This document shows positions 9,586 to 20,847 of a stretch of 24,332 bases of DNA, piece after piece. How positions within the stretch are numbered: position 1 is the stretch's first letter; each line of letters begins with the position of its first letter. The position numbers were made by a program, and so were the translations under genes. The notes under the pieces are model-generated. The model made no database searches. It worked only from the letters and a program-made list of their open reading frames with translations, and was not told the origin of the DNA. Source of the DNA: Conidiobolus incongruus B7586 (taxonomy: Eukaryota; Entomophthoromycota; Entomophthoromycetes; Entomophthorales; Conidiobolaceae). The stretch is taken from positions 1 through 24,332 of the forward strand of contig JNEM01008930.1 of assembly GCA_000697335.1 (NCBI GenBank). Reading direction: 5' to 3'.

Positions 9586-12226
9586 TTCCATTCAAGAATT
9601 TTATATATCTATTAAATTGAAGAGAAATTGGATGACAAAGTGAAAATTTTATATTATCCATAATTCTCATATATTTCATTTGATAAAATTTTTAGTCATA
9701 TCATAAAAATCATGATCAACCTCAATAATGAATATCTTATTCACTTATTCTGAGATTTATCTTAAAATATATAAATTTAAAAAAAATACAAATGTCATTA
9801 TTTTTTGTTAATTAAAATAATATTCAGTTTTCTCAATTAACGTATTTTATATTAATAATTTTACAAAAATGGCGCTATTAATAATAATTTATAATCTCAC
9901 ATTAATATATTAATATTAGGTTATCATATTTCATTTAGATTTAATTTAGATATATTATTTAAATAAAATATATAGAATGGAATATAAACAGTGATATTAT
10001 CTGATACTTAAAATAACTGCTGTAGATAGAAGATGATTTGAACATATTATTGAATAGATACAATCAGGTAATATATAGTATAAGGAGATGAAATATATTA
10101 TAGTATCAATATATTTGAAAAAAACAGGTAATCGATTAAAACTAATAGTGAATTATATATTATATTAATGGAACATGAAAAAATTAAATAATATTGAGTA
10201 ATTTTCACTATACTGTTCTTTCAATATGAAAATCTAAGTTGAGTAAAATTATTTTATTTTTTAAATTAAACCAACTATAACTATCAGTTAATATACCCCA
10301 ACTATTAATTAACAAATACTTTTCTAAACCTTAAAAATGAGTTTAAATTCGTTATAAAAGTGTTTTATTGATTAATGTTTTCTCTGTGCCTTGATTTAGA
10401 GTGTATTAAAACTATATTTACATTGATCGATTACCGAAAAATTATTAAAAATTGACGCATATTTCGTTGGGGGTTGAATCAACATATATTCAACATCTAT
10501 GAAGTGTTAAATAATTCAGATTAACGCAATAATTGATATCAAAATAAGTCAAAGTTTTGTTTAGTTTATATAAATTTTATCCTATAGATTTCTCAAAAAT
10601 TTTTCCAATTTTGATTGTTTTTAAAACAATAGATTAGTTTTAAACTACTGTTAAAGTTATCCTTAAATATTTAGGCTATATAATAATAAATTTCAAGTTA
10701 AATACAGTGTAACTTATAAATATATAAAATATATAATATAAAACTTAAATTTAATAATGAATAATATTTATAAAAGATATAACATATGATGATTTCAAAT
10801 GTTTTACATGGAATCTGGATATGATATATAGATACATTATATAGGTTGATTATGTACGTAAAATATAGGTTAACTATTCATAATTAAGATTTGATTATTG
10901 TTTATGGAAAATTAATCATATAATTCATTTTAATATTATATAATGATGACATAGTCAAAATTTAAGGGGGATATTGAATATCATTTACTTTTTACATGTG
11001 TCAATAGATATAAATTATCTATTTATTATCCCTGACAAACATATATATTGAAATACACGGACTTTGGCAATTTGATATGATAAATGAAAATGAAATAATG
11101 GAATTTTAGTCGTAATCAAAAAAGGATGCGTATTTGCGGTTTGGATGGAATTAGATATAAAAAATATATAGCAAATATTTAGTAGTGTTAATTAAAAAAT
11201 ATTCAATTTGAGTCCAGAATCGTAATTGATTTTTAACAATCTAATCCTCAAGCAAATTGGTGTAGAAATTGATAGGATAATTTAAAATTTAATATTGATA
11301 AATTAAATATAATTTAATATTAAAATATTATAATTATATATTAAATAGCTATACATAATAAATAATATCCATTTATGTTTGGCTTTAATAATTTAAACTA
11401 ATTAGATATTTTTAATTTGATTAAATAAATATTTATTTATAAATAACATGATCAGGTTGAATCTTAAGGAGAACGTAATTAATTTGAATAAATGATTAAT
11501 ATAATTCTATAAACAGGATTTTTCTTTAATTTTCTAATAAAAATGTGATTTTCTTAATAGTGTTTTGAATATTAAGGATGTTTCTCTTTCTCAAATACTG
11601 AAATCAAATATGAATGTTTAATAATTAAATATCAAATTCCGATTTTTAAAAATATAATAATATATTCTATATCTTGTTATTGATATTCAATATATAAAAT
11701 ATAACATATATTATTAATTTTTTAGTTAAGAAAATGATGAAAAACAGTTGTCATTCAAAAATAACAATAATTACAATACACCAATATTGATTTTAAAAAT
11801 ATGAATAAATCGATTTTGTTAAGAACTCATATTAAGGATAGTGTTGCACCATACCTTCATTATATTAGAATATTTTTTGGGTTATATATTCTTAGTAAAT
11901 GAAACTCAGGTTTTTGATAATGAGAGTATCAATAGATTTTTTATACTTAAATACGTAAAATTTTTATGATAATATTACTAAAATTATTACTTACTTTATA
12001 TATAATATGTATTCAATCAATATTCCTTCTTAATCTAGGATAGCAACAAAGCATATTATATTTATCTATTTCATTGAATTCAAATATCAATTTTATATTA
12101 TAATTATATAATATGAATCTATATAATTATAAATAGTTTATTAGTAAATATACTTACATTTAAATTCATATATAACAAAACTTACTTGAATTATTATAAT
12201 TATAATCACAGTTCGATATTGTAGAT

Positions 12227-12232
12227 TTTATT
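12227..12232 (-). terminator. Candidate polyadenylation signal of zinc-finger gene 2
   Basis: AATAAA on the minus strand, about 85 bases beyond the stop codon of the gene at 12317-12823. The distance is plausible, but the hexamer is common in such AT-rich DNA. Confidence 0.3.
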
Positions 12233-12316
12233 AAATAAATGGAGTTTTAAAGATTGAATATTGCATTAAAATGTTGGTTTGTAATAATCAAAGGGCATAT
12301 TGAAAAAGAACTAGTG

Positions 12317-12823
12317 CTATAGCTGAAAGACATTATCAATGGAAGGGAGAGCAGTTTCTTCAGAAGTAAGAATGTAATCAATCGACATACGTCGAATTGA
12401 GTCACGATTCAAAGGTTGAGACTCACTCTCGCTCGTTTCAATATCACCTTCAGATCGATATGTGGTCTGTTGAAAATGAGATGTTCTTTTTTGACATTTG
12501 ATACTCTTCTTGTGATTGTCTAAAATATCTTTTCGGCTAAAACTTTTGTTACAAATATGACATGAGTAAGATTTAATTCCTGTATGTATTCGTAAATGTC
12601 TTATTAATGAATTTTTCCTACTAAAACTCTTTCCACATACGTTACATGCGAAGCGATACGTATCTATTGATCTTGTATTCAATTTCGCTGTAGGCAGCCT
12701 AGTCTGTGATAGGCTAGTCTGTTGTAATTGATTTATCGGCGGTAATATCATGTCAAAGTTTTGCAAACTAGTATCATCTGTACTAAAGTTCAAGCTTGTA
12801 AATTGATAATTCTTTTCAGACAT
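12317..12823 (-). CDS. Two-finger C2H2/C2HC zinc-finger protein, probable DNA-binding regulator (paralogue 2)
   Basis: A 168-residue protein, paralogous to the one encoded at 5777-6451. Finger 1 is C60-x2-C63-x12-H76-x3-H80; the linker is TGIKSY, with Ser where Pro is usual. Finger 2 is C88-x2-C91-x12-H104-x5-C110, the same Cys-ended form as in paralogue 1. Over the two fingers about 35 of 57 residues are identical. The helix contacts R, N, S, R and R, D, I, N nearly match, so DNA targets probably overlap (inference). MILPPINQL lies at 25-33. The tail differs: it is acidic and Ser-rich around 124-135, then has RRMS at 144-147, which fits the RRxS pattern of protein kinase A sites, followed by IDYIL. 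The start has A at -3 and an in-frame TAG nine bases upstream, so it is well defined. A TATA box lies about 105 bp upstream. The 3' end faces that of paralogue 1. Confidence 0.9.
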   Translation of the reverse strand: MSEKNYQFTSLNFSTDDTSLQNFDMILPPINQLQQTSLSQTRLPTAKLNTRSIDTYRFACNVCGKSFSRKNSLIRHLRIHTGIKSYSCHICNKSFSRKDILDNHKKSIKCQKRTSHFQQTTYRSEGDIETSESESQPLNRDSIRRMSIDYILTSEETALPSIDNVFQL

Positions 12824-12911
12824 ACTATACTAAAATAATTAAATGATATGAGTTAAAATAATAAAGATAAAGATTTTTATATTGAATAGAGTTTTAAAAT
12901 TTTTCCAAAAT

Positions 12912-12939
12912 TTCAATTGTTTACTCCTTTTTATACCCC
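12912..12939 (-). promoter_or_regulatory. Core promoter (TATA box) of zinc-finger gene 2
   Basis: On the gene's strand this reads GGGG, TATAAAAAGGAGT, then AACAATTGA. A strong TATA box (TATAAAAA, 12928-12935) lies about 105 bp before the ATG and is flanked by GGGG and AAGGAG. The 13-mer AATTTCAATTGTT (plus strand) occurs at 12909-12921 and again at 12964-12976, so the CAATTG palindrome is present twice. The G-rich flanks are of the kind bound by C2H2 factors; whether the encoded protein binds them is unknown. Confidence 0.5.
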
Positions 12940-15900
12940 AAATTATTCTTTATTTTCAGATCAAATTTCAATTGTTCTTATTTCTCAATTATAATTTAGA
13001 TTATCCAGTCGCTTTTCAATTTCATTTTTTAAAATCCCTGAAACTATTGCCTTTTAATTCATATATTTCAGTAAATATACTGTTCTCAAATAAAGTTAAC
13101 TAATTAAATGCCATTAAAATTCAAGTAATATTCTAAGTTAAATATTTTATTCTAATTAGGCATGTTCTTTTTCTTAAAAAATTAAACAATTAAACATTAT
13201 TTAAAACTTCTTGTTTAGGTATAATCTGTGCAGTAACCTATGACACAGGAGGATGTGATATTGCTACTTTCAGCCACTTAGTATATTTATTGCCATATTA
13301 TAAAACTAAGACTAACTCTAATTAGGTGTATAATACTCCTAGAAATCGATTACTCCGTTTAATTTTTGATTTGAGCCCGAATATGTAAATACTTACGAAA
13401 TTTGATATTGGCTATGTAATATCGATCAATTTCTAGTATTATATTATATTCGAAATTGATTGAATGTGATAAAATACTTCATAAGAGGCACAATCTAATG
13501 GAATATAAAAAATATATATAGTAGTGACATGCTTTAATATTGTTTGCTTATTGAAATGTTAGTTTGGCCATAAATATGAATCTAGGTTCAAACACTAAGG
13601 AAATCTCAACATCAAATTTGTGTTCTTATTAATAATAAGAAAAATTAGTTTTATGTCATGTATGATAGTGAGCCATCTAAAAATACAATATTTAATGATC
13701 TAAAATGTACCTCTAAAGAAGTTATAATATCAAAAATATATCAATAGGATATATATATATATATATGTTGATTTATATATCACAATTATTATACTAGTAA
13801 ATCTTGGTTTGGGTACTTACATTATTCAGATTTAAAGCTAATATTTCAACTAAGAAAAAAAAATATTAATAACAGTTAAATTAAATATTCAGGTTGAAAT
13901 ATATTATGTGATATGTTGGTAATATATATTCGATGATATTTGGCATATCAAAGTCAAAGTTTGAGATATGGTTTTTAATAGAATATCTTGCTACTATCAT
14001 ATATATATGTTTTAGCATCTAACATTAGTTAATTATATGCTAACTTTATATTTATTCATAATACTATGAATAATATATAATTTTAAATATTATTTTTAAA
14101 TTTCGCGATTATATATGAAGTTAAATATTATTATTTTAAACTAAGTAAATAAAAACTTTGAGTCATACAAATTCAAATATAATTTTATATAGATAAATGA
14201 CAATATTATTAAATCAGAAAATTATATCTATGAATGTTCATTCACAATATATGACATTGAAATCAAAGAAATAGGTTTTGCTTATATGCTAACAAATTCA
14301 TAAACTCATTCAACATCAAGAACTATTTAATAATATTACTAATAGCGTTAAATTATGGTTTATATTTCCAAACATATATATCACCTAATGATGTTTAATT
14401 TTTAAGTCTGAGCTTGTTAACTAATACATTATATTATATAAAATATTTGGACTTAATATTACATAAGTTAATTTATCATTCAATAATATTTAAACTGTTA
14501 TTTTTTGATTTAGCAACTAATATTTATGAATAATTTTGATACATCCAATTTAATTGTATTATTCTAATAAAAATCTAGTATAATTATAATATTCTCTTTT
14601 ATATATCATTAACCAGTTTAATTCATGATACTCAATGATTTAGGTTTCGATTATCTAATGTATTATAATATATAGTATATAAAATAATTATCAAATATAT
14701 TTAATACAATATCAATATCTTTGTAGCTTGGTATCATATAATTTTAGAGTTAATAGAATTTCAATCAATTTGTATTTGGCTAATAAGATCTACTCATTTA
14801 AAAACAATTAATATTGTCTGTAGTAAAAATTCTGTACTATAAAAATTTAAGAATAAATATTTGTATATTTGTATATTTATATATTTCAAAAGAAAAACCG
14901 CACTCAAAATTAGGTTCAACAAAAATAAAATATAAATATAGTAATAAAAATTCATTGCCCTATTTACTGAGTAAACAAAAATTTGAATCCCCTTTTAATT
15001 GAAATATATCAAATATTAATCTTATTTTTACAAACAGAAATTTTGGAATTTAGACGATAATAAAGGATAAAGCTTAATATCATGGATCTATTTTTTTATC
15101 ATATATTCAAATTTCCAACAAGTGGGCTACTTTTTATATTGATTGTTTTAACTATAATTAAGGTTTATTTGATATTTCAATTCAACTTCTATTACATTTA
15201 TTAATCCCTTTTAATGATTTACACATACATGCAATGATCGATTCATGAACCAAATTGAATATTTATGGCAATTGATGTATATATCTGAATTAAATATTGA
15301 AATCAATTTAAGTTATATAGTCAATAAAATTTAAATTATTGAAATATATTAATAATTTTAGGTTTTGTGTTAATGGAATTTTTCAAGAATATCTTTACAC
15401 TTTAGAAAATATTAAATAATGAACAGATTTTAATAAGTCAAATTGTGTATAAAATTTTTGGTTATATATTATTATTATTATATACTCTACTGATAAAACG
15501 ATCTAATTTTAATAATTTGATAACAAAAGTGATTGATGTGATGATATTAAATTGATTCATATAAGTCAAGTTCAAATAAATTGCTTCAATTCAGTATAAA
15601 TTGATACACTCGTAACACAAAAAAGAGATAAACCTATATATTATTGAATTAGATAATAATTAACCTTTTCAGTAATAATATATATTGGAAATATATTTTG
15701 TTGTTCTTTAACTTCAACTTGCTTTTATGTTTAATGAAATAAAAATGAAATTTGAATTTGATTGGTTGGTAAAAAAATCTTTGTCCGCCCGTAATAAGAT
15801 CCTATAGCTGTATTTTTTAAAACAAAATAGACATAAATATTTTTGATTATTTTAATATTTAGATATAAGAATATTGAGAAAGATTTCCAAAGCATTATTT

Positions 15901-17468
15901 ATTGAAGATAATAGATCAATGAAAAGCTATGCTTTTTAACCTTGTATGATATTATTAGAGATATTTCAATCGAAAATTTTTTGTGACCTAGTTTATTTAT
16001 TTATGCATTTATATTCCATATTAATTTTAAATTCAATTAAATTTATAAAGAAATAGTATTAGAAATTTTAAAATAAATCAGGTTAAATATATTTAGTTTG
16101 AATTTTGAAATATGATGAGCTATGTCGAATCATAATTGGTAGAGATTTTGTAAATATCAGCAATTATACATTATTACATCATTTATAATGATACAATCAA
16201 TAATGTAAGTTTGTATATAATAGACTAAAATTGCTGTATTTTATTGGCTTTTTTACTTGTCGATAAATCTTTGTATTAGAGGAGAAGACCCATTAAAATA
16301 ATAAAATATATGTATCTAGAAATTAAGGACCTCTATAATTTCCTATATTATATATATATTTAACGATGAATGGTTAAATAATCTTGATATTAATATCCTT
16401 ATATTAATTTTGGAAATTTTTTGGAATATTTGAAAATATTATTTAATATATCAGTGAATATCAAGTATTTGAGAAGATTCGTTCCAAGAATATTGATTTG
16501 ATTTAAAAATTTCATAATGCTAAATATAATAATATTGTTCCATTGATTTGAATAAGGAATAATCTAAAGGGTATATTTGAATGATAGCATCAACTCATCA
16601 TTAATATAATAAATATTTCTATTTTGAAATCATCACCAAAATTTTCTGATGCAATTTTACAGCTTAAAAGAAAAAATAGATATATTTCATTTCCAAATTT
16701 AAACTGTATATTTATATTATCTATCTATTAATGATATAATACTTGATAGTATTACGTGGATTCCTAAATAAATCTTAGTATTCAATATCTTTTTGAAGTT
16801 TTTCAAAGTTAACTATATACATTAAAAATAAATATAATAAAATACATCACTTCCCACAATATAGTGTATTTTTTTGTTTATAACTTGGATATATCAATAT
16901 TAGTATAGCTATAATGTAGTTTATCTATTTTGGTAAAAAAGATTCTAGAAATTTCTCCCGAATTTAATGCAAAATTTATTTAGTTTGAAACTTGATTACA
17001 TGTTAACATTTATTCAAGAATATAGGAATTGTACTTTTATTTTATTTTTCAATTAATAAAACCAAATTTACATATTATACTTTCATTAGAAATATTCAAA
17101 AAAAATATTTACTAGAAAAATATTGAAATTTGAATAATTAATAATCTCAAATTTCATAGTTTAATGAAAATTATTGTCCTCTTTTCTAAAATTTGTAAAA
17201 TCAAGCTATTAATAAAATATATTGTTCACTAATAATAATCATTTAGGTTTGATTTAGTATATTTTTTATTTTCTAGTTTTTTATTCCTAAGGATATATAA
17301 ATATCCATTTCGAATTACGCTTTATATTGATTTTGAGTGTAATCTAAGTTAAACATGATAATGAGTAATAAATATCCGACACTCTTAACAATTTAGGATT
17401 ATAATACCAAATTGACAATTTCCATGAATTAACTATTTTCTATATTCTGTCTAGCAGGTATTATGTAT
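12940..17468. other. AT-rich intergenic DNA, no gene recognised
   Basis: About 4.5 kb of AT-rich sequence. Short open stretches (73 codons at 12882-13103 and 62 codons at 14814-15002, both plus strand) are Phe/Leu/Lys/Ile-rich with no domain and no compositional change, so I leave them out. A slightly GC-richer patch at about 13220-13400, 400-580 bp upstream of gene 2, may be a distal promoter, but nothing in it is diagnostic. It also contains a microsatellite at 13749-13766. Confidence 0.6.
13749..13766. repeat. (AT)9 microsatellite
   Basis: A perfect alternating A/T run of 18 bases. It is simple-sequence DNA with no further role evident. Confidence 0.9.
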
Positions 17469-17822
17469 CCCCTTTAATACTACATACTTTCATTTATAAA
17501 GTTCAAGCTACTTTGTATATCTTGGATTGCAAAATAATATAATTTGATTTAAAGGATTCTGACCATAACCTAATCTCAAAAATAAAATTTTGTAATATGA
17601 ATTAAAATTAAAGACATCTCGAAAGACTATGAAGTTTATTATTTCAAGGATGATCTCAATTTTCCAGGAATTTATCAGAAAAATAGAAAAAATAACATGA
17701 ACTGGATCTGATCCAGCTCCAAGTACTTTCCTTAATAATTGTCATACTTCAATTACACTCCTTTAATCTCCCAATCCAGTACCACAATCACCATTTATCA
17801 TGAGTTTAATCACTCCTTTAAT
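17469..17822 (-). promoter_or_regulatory. Cluster of CCCCTTTAAT / CACTCCTTTAAT motifs
   Basis: Three related motifs occur within 354 bases: CCCCTTTAATACTA at 17469-17482, CACTCCTTTAAT at 17756-17767, and CACTCCTTTAATACTA beginning at 17811. Read on the minus strand they are TTAAAGGGG or TTAAAGGAGTG, similar to stress-response-element-type C2H2 sites (AGGGG). The patch at 17690-17830 is richer in C than its surroundings and includes a perfect 7+1+7 palindrome, CTGGATCTGATCCAG, at 17702-17716. No gene is recognisable next to it, so a regulatory role is speculative. Confidence 0.25.
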
Positions 17823-20578
17823 ACTAACATCAATTTATATCAGCAACTAAGAACTGTTGCCTATATTGAGAAAAAATCGTATTCTCATTCTTAATATATA
17901 TTAATTGAATAACTGTGAAACATTGAATAGAGATAATTTTAATATATAAAATTTTTAATTGAATTGCCAAGCTATATTGATGAACTTATGGTTTATGTAT
18001 ATCAAATAAAATGTTATTAAACGTATTATATTTACTGATTTGATTACTTCTTCGATTACAATGAATGTAATAATGATAGTGAATTACATTCTTCAATATT
18101 AAATTGATATGAATTTAAAATCAATTAAGTACATTTTATTAATATAATTCTTGTATATAACAATCAAATAAACAATTTTGAATAAAACCATTAACGTATA
18201 GTGATTTTCAAATTGGGTATATTATGTTATTAATATCTAATATAATCCATTAGAAATATCAGTCATATATCAAAATTTTTTAATATTTATTTTTCTGAAT
18301 TGAGTATTTAATTTCAACCATAGCATTGACAATCACAATATTAAACTCACATAACAGACCTGTTGTTTGCATAACTATTAAATCCAAATATACTTAATTA
18401 TTTCGAGAGGACTTGGCATTCAAAATTCTATCTTCCTCTTGATGAGATAATTATGAGCACTAAGCGAAACAAAAGAGCAAAGTTTTAATAAACTTCCACC
18501 TAACCCAAAATGAAGTTATAAACATTAAACAATCAATAAATATTATTATTGGTACTCTCTGATGGTTCATGTTACTGAAATAAATTAATGATTGGGGATT
18601 TACAAACCAGATAATGTTTTAATTTTTAAGAAGTTTCAGGGAATAAATTGAATATTGTTATCATTCTTAATTTATTGATATTGATTTATTCTATCTATCG
18701 GCCCAAGGTAGAAGGATTTTTCTTAATGTATATCTAAAAGATCAAAACAATATTACTTATTTTGTTCATGTTTTTAAAATATATCAATGTATTTTATTGA
18801 TTTAGATTAAATAATATGAGAAACAATGAATAATAACGCCATACCATTTGAAATATGATAAAATTTAATATTTTATTTATATAAATATTGATTATCAATT
18901 CACAATATCTCCATAGAATATCCTGTTTTTTAAGGTCAGTCATCTATAAGAGTTGTAAATAAAAATAGGAAATTAAGATTTGGATTTATGATTAGATTTT
19001 TTAATTTAAGTTTATTTCAATATTTACGGTTGAAACTCTAAAGTCATTGTAATTTTGATTTGAATGTGGAATATTTTATAATCTAAAGTGAGTGTATATA
19101 AATATATTTTTCAATGGTAAAACAATTTTTACTTTTAAAGTGTTTATATATACATTTTAAATTCTTGATTGATTTTGCTATTTTATAATTAATATATTAT
19201 GTTTTTCTTCTATTCCTGTATATATCCAAGCGACAATAAATATCTTATATTATTATCTCCAAATCGAATCTGATTGATATTAACTTCAAAAAAATGATGT
19301 TATATACTATTGTATTTCAAATTATTTATCATTTCAAAATTTATCCTTATCCATCAATATTCTTCAACATTGATCACTCTTAAGACTTCAAAGAATTTTC
19401 TATAAAATTTCGATTTTTTTATTATCTTTATATAGAATGTATTATATCCAGAAGTGTTTATAATAAATATATGGATAAATAAGAATAAAATATATTATTT
19501 TATATTACCATTCGCATCATGATTTTATTGAGCTGAAATTTGAATTTTTTTAATAATTTAACCAAATATGATTTGTTATTAGCGCAAATAGATTTTTTTC
19601 AACCCTGAAATTACTTCAAGTGAAAAACTTTTAACTTATACTAAATTTGAATCTCATATATGATCGAAAATATAATATTAGATTAGAAATGCCCCTAATT
19701 GGGTTGAAGAAAAGAGATTTGTCAAATAATCAAATAAATCAAGTAAGTTTTGATATAATTAATTAACTATATGAAGAAACAATTTCAAATCAAATTCTTT
19801 AATGAAACAAAGTCAAAAATATTATAATACATAAAATTACTAATTAATAAACTATCGTACTGTTTAATATTTTAACTATAGTTCACTTATTTTTATTATT
19901 AATTTGAATATATACTGACATAGAACATATGTTATATATACCATTGAAATTGGTCTAATATCTATCATATTCATCATTCATTTTAACTTGTTCATTCAAA
20001 AATATTATATATTTATTGTAATTGACTCAGAACAGTAAATTCCATTCATAGGTAACTTTATTTTAATATTTCATATATCATTGTACATATTCAGTCATCT
20101 AATCTAATATCATTTGATAATAATCTATATTTTGAAATTTATTATCTATAGTACCGAATTTAATCGTTTTAGTTAAATTATTTTATAAGCTTTGTTAAGA
20201 TTAAGCTTTATAAAAGAAACTTGACACTCTATCAATAATAAACATATGTCATAACGCTAATATAAGTATACTTCATTATTTATAATAGTATTTCCTACTC
20301 TAAAAAGAGATTAAAAACTGTAAATAATTCCTGAAATGTAGGTAAAACTATATAATAAATAATTCTTGAAATATTTCTATATTAATATCAAAATTGCCAT
20401 TTGAATATTAGTTAAATCTCCTTTATATATTATTTTTATTTCTATAATTCTAATTTTCCATTTTCAGTAATGGAAACATGATATTTTTTTAAATCTTTTT
20501 TAACTAATATTTGAGTATATTTCTATTTTTTATTTAGTATATAAATATATTACCTTCTATAGTTTATATCTTGGTTAC
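17823..20578. other. AT-rich intergenic DNA, no gene recognised
   Basis: About 2.8 kb without an open frame of note, a domain, or terminal repeats. A slightly GC-richer patch lies at 18400-18500, but it reads as nothing recognisable on either strand. Confidence 0.55.
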
Positions 20579-20583
20579 ATAAA

Positions 20584-20842
20584 TGGTAACCCGCCCGACC
20601 AACTTCATCTCGCGATCTATTACCTTATGGAGTCTTAACCCCAAAAGGCCTATCACACCACTTCAAGGTCTCATTCCTCTAGCAACCCAATACACTTCTT
20701 TACACTACCTATAGCCGACAATTCGTCTATAAAAGAACCACTGTCGGGATTCATTATCATCATCACTCCCGGTCTTCTGTGAAGCCCATTCAACCTTTGA
20801 CAAACCCAATAAAACACTATAACCTAAACTACCAAACAGACA
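20584..20842 (+). mobile_element. Probable solo LTR of a fungal LTR retrotransposon (fossil)
   Basis: A 259-bp island, strikingly richer in G and C than everything around it. It starts TGGTAACCCGCCCGACC and ends AACAGACA, giving the TG...CA ends of LTRs. It is flanked by a matching 5-bp ATAAA (20579-20583 and 20843-20847), as expected for an integrase-made duplication. Inside, a TATA box (TATAAAAG, 20728-20735) is followed 80 bp later by AATAAA (20808-20813), the order expected for U3, R and U5. No gag or pol sequence lies beside it, so it is most likely the product of recombination between two LTRs. The GC-rich start resembles Ty3/gypsy LTRs of fungi, but the family is not proven. It has drifted little towards local composition, which suggests a rather young insertion. 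ATAAA is a common word here, so the duplication is weak evidence. Confidence 0.5.
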
Positions 20843-20847
20843 ATAAA

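Larger units (their letters stand above)
6486..12226. other. AT-rich region between the two convergent genes, no gene recognised
   Basis: These 5.7 kb hold no open frame with a recognisable domain or with the higher GC content seen in the two real genes. A 60-codon minus-strand frame at 6201-6383 lies inside gene 1 and is only its shadow. The stretch contains a microsatellite at 9535-9585 and a copy of the gene 2 promoter motif at 8524-8543. I see no terminal repeats that would mark another element. Confidence 0.6.

Noticed and set aside
12882-13103. A 73-codon plus-strand frame rich in Phe and Leu
   Set aside because: It overlaps the promoter of gene 2. Its composition comes from T-rich promoter DNA, and no domain is visible.
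14814-15002. A 62-codon plus-strand frame
   Set aside because: It is Lys/Ile/Tyr-rich, without a domain, a compositional change or supporting signals.
15780-15800. CCGCCCG word shared with the start of the solo LTR
   Set aside because: The match does not extend beyond seven bases, so it does not indicate a second LTR.
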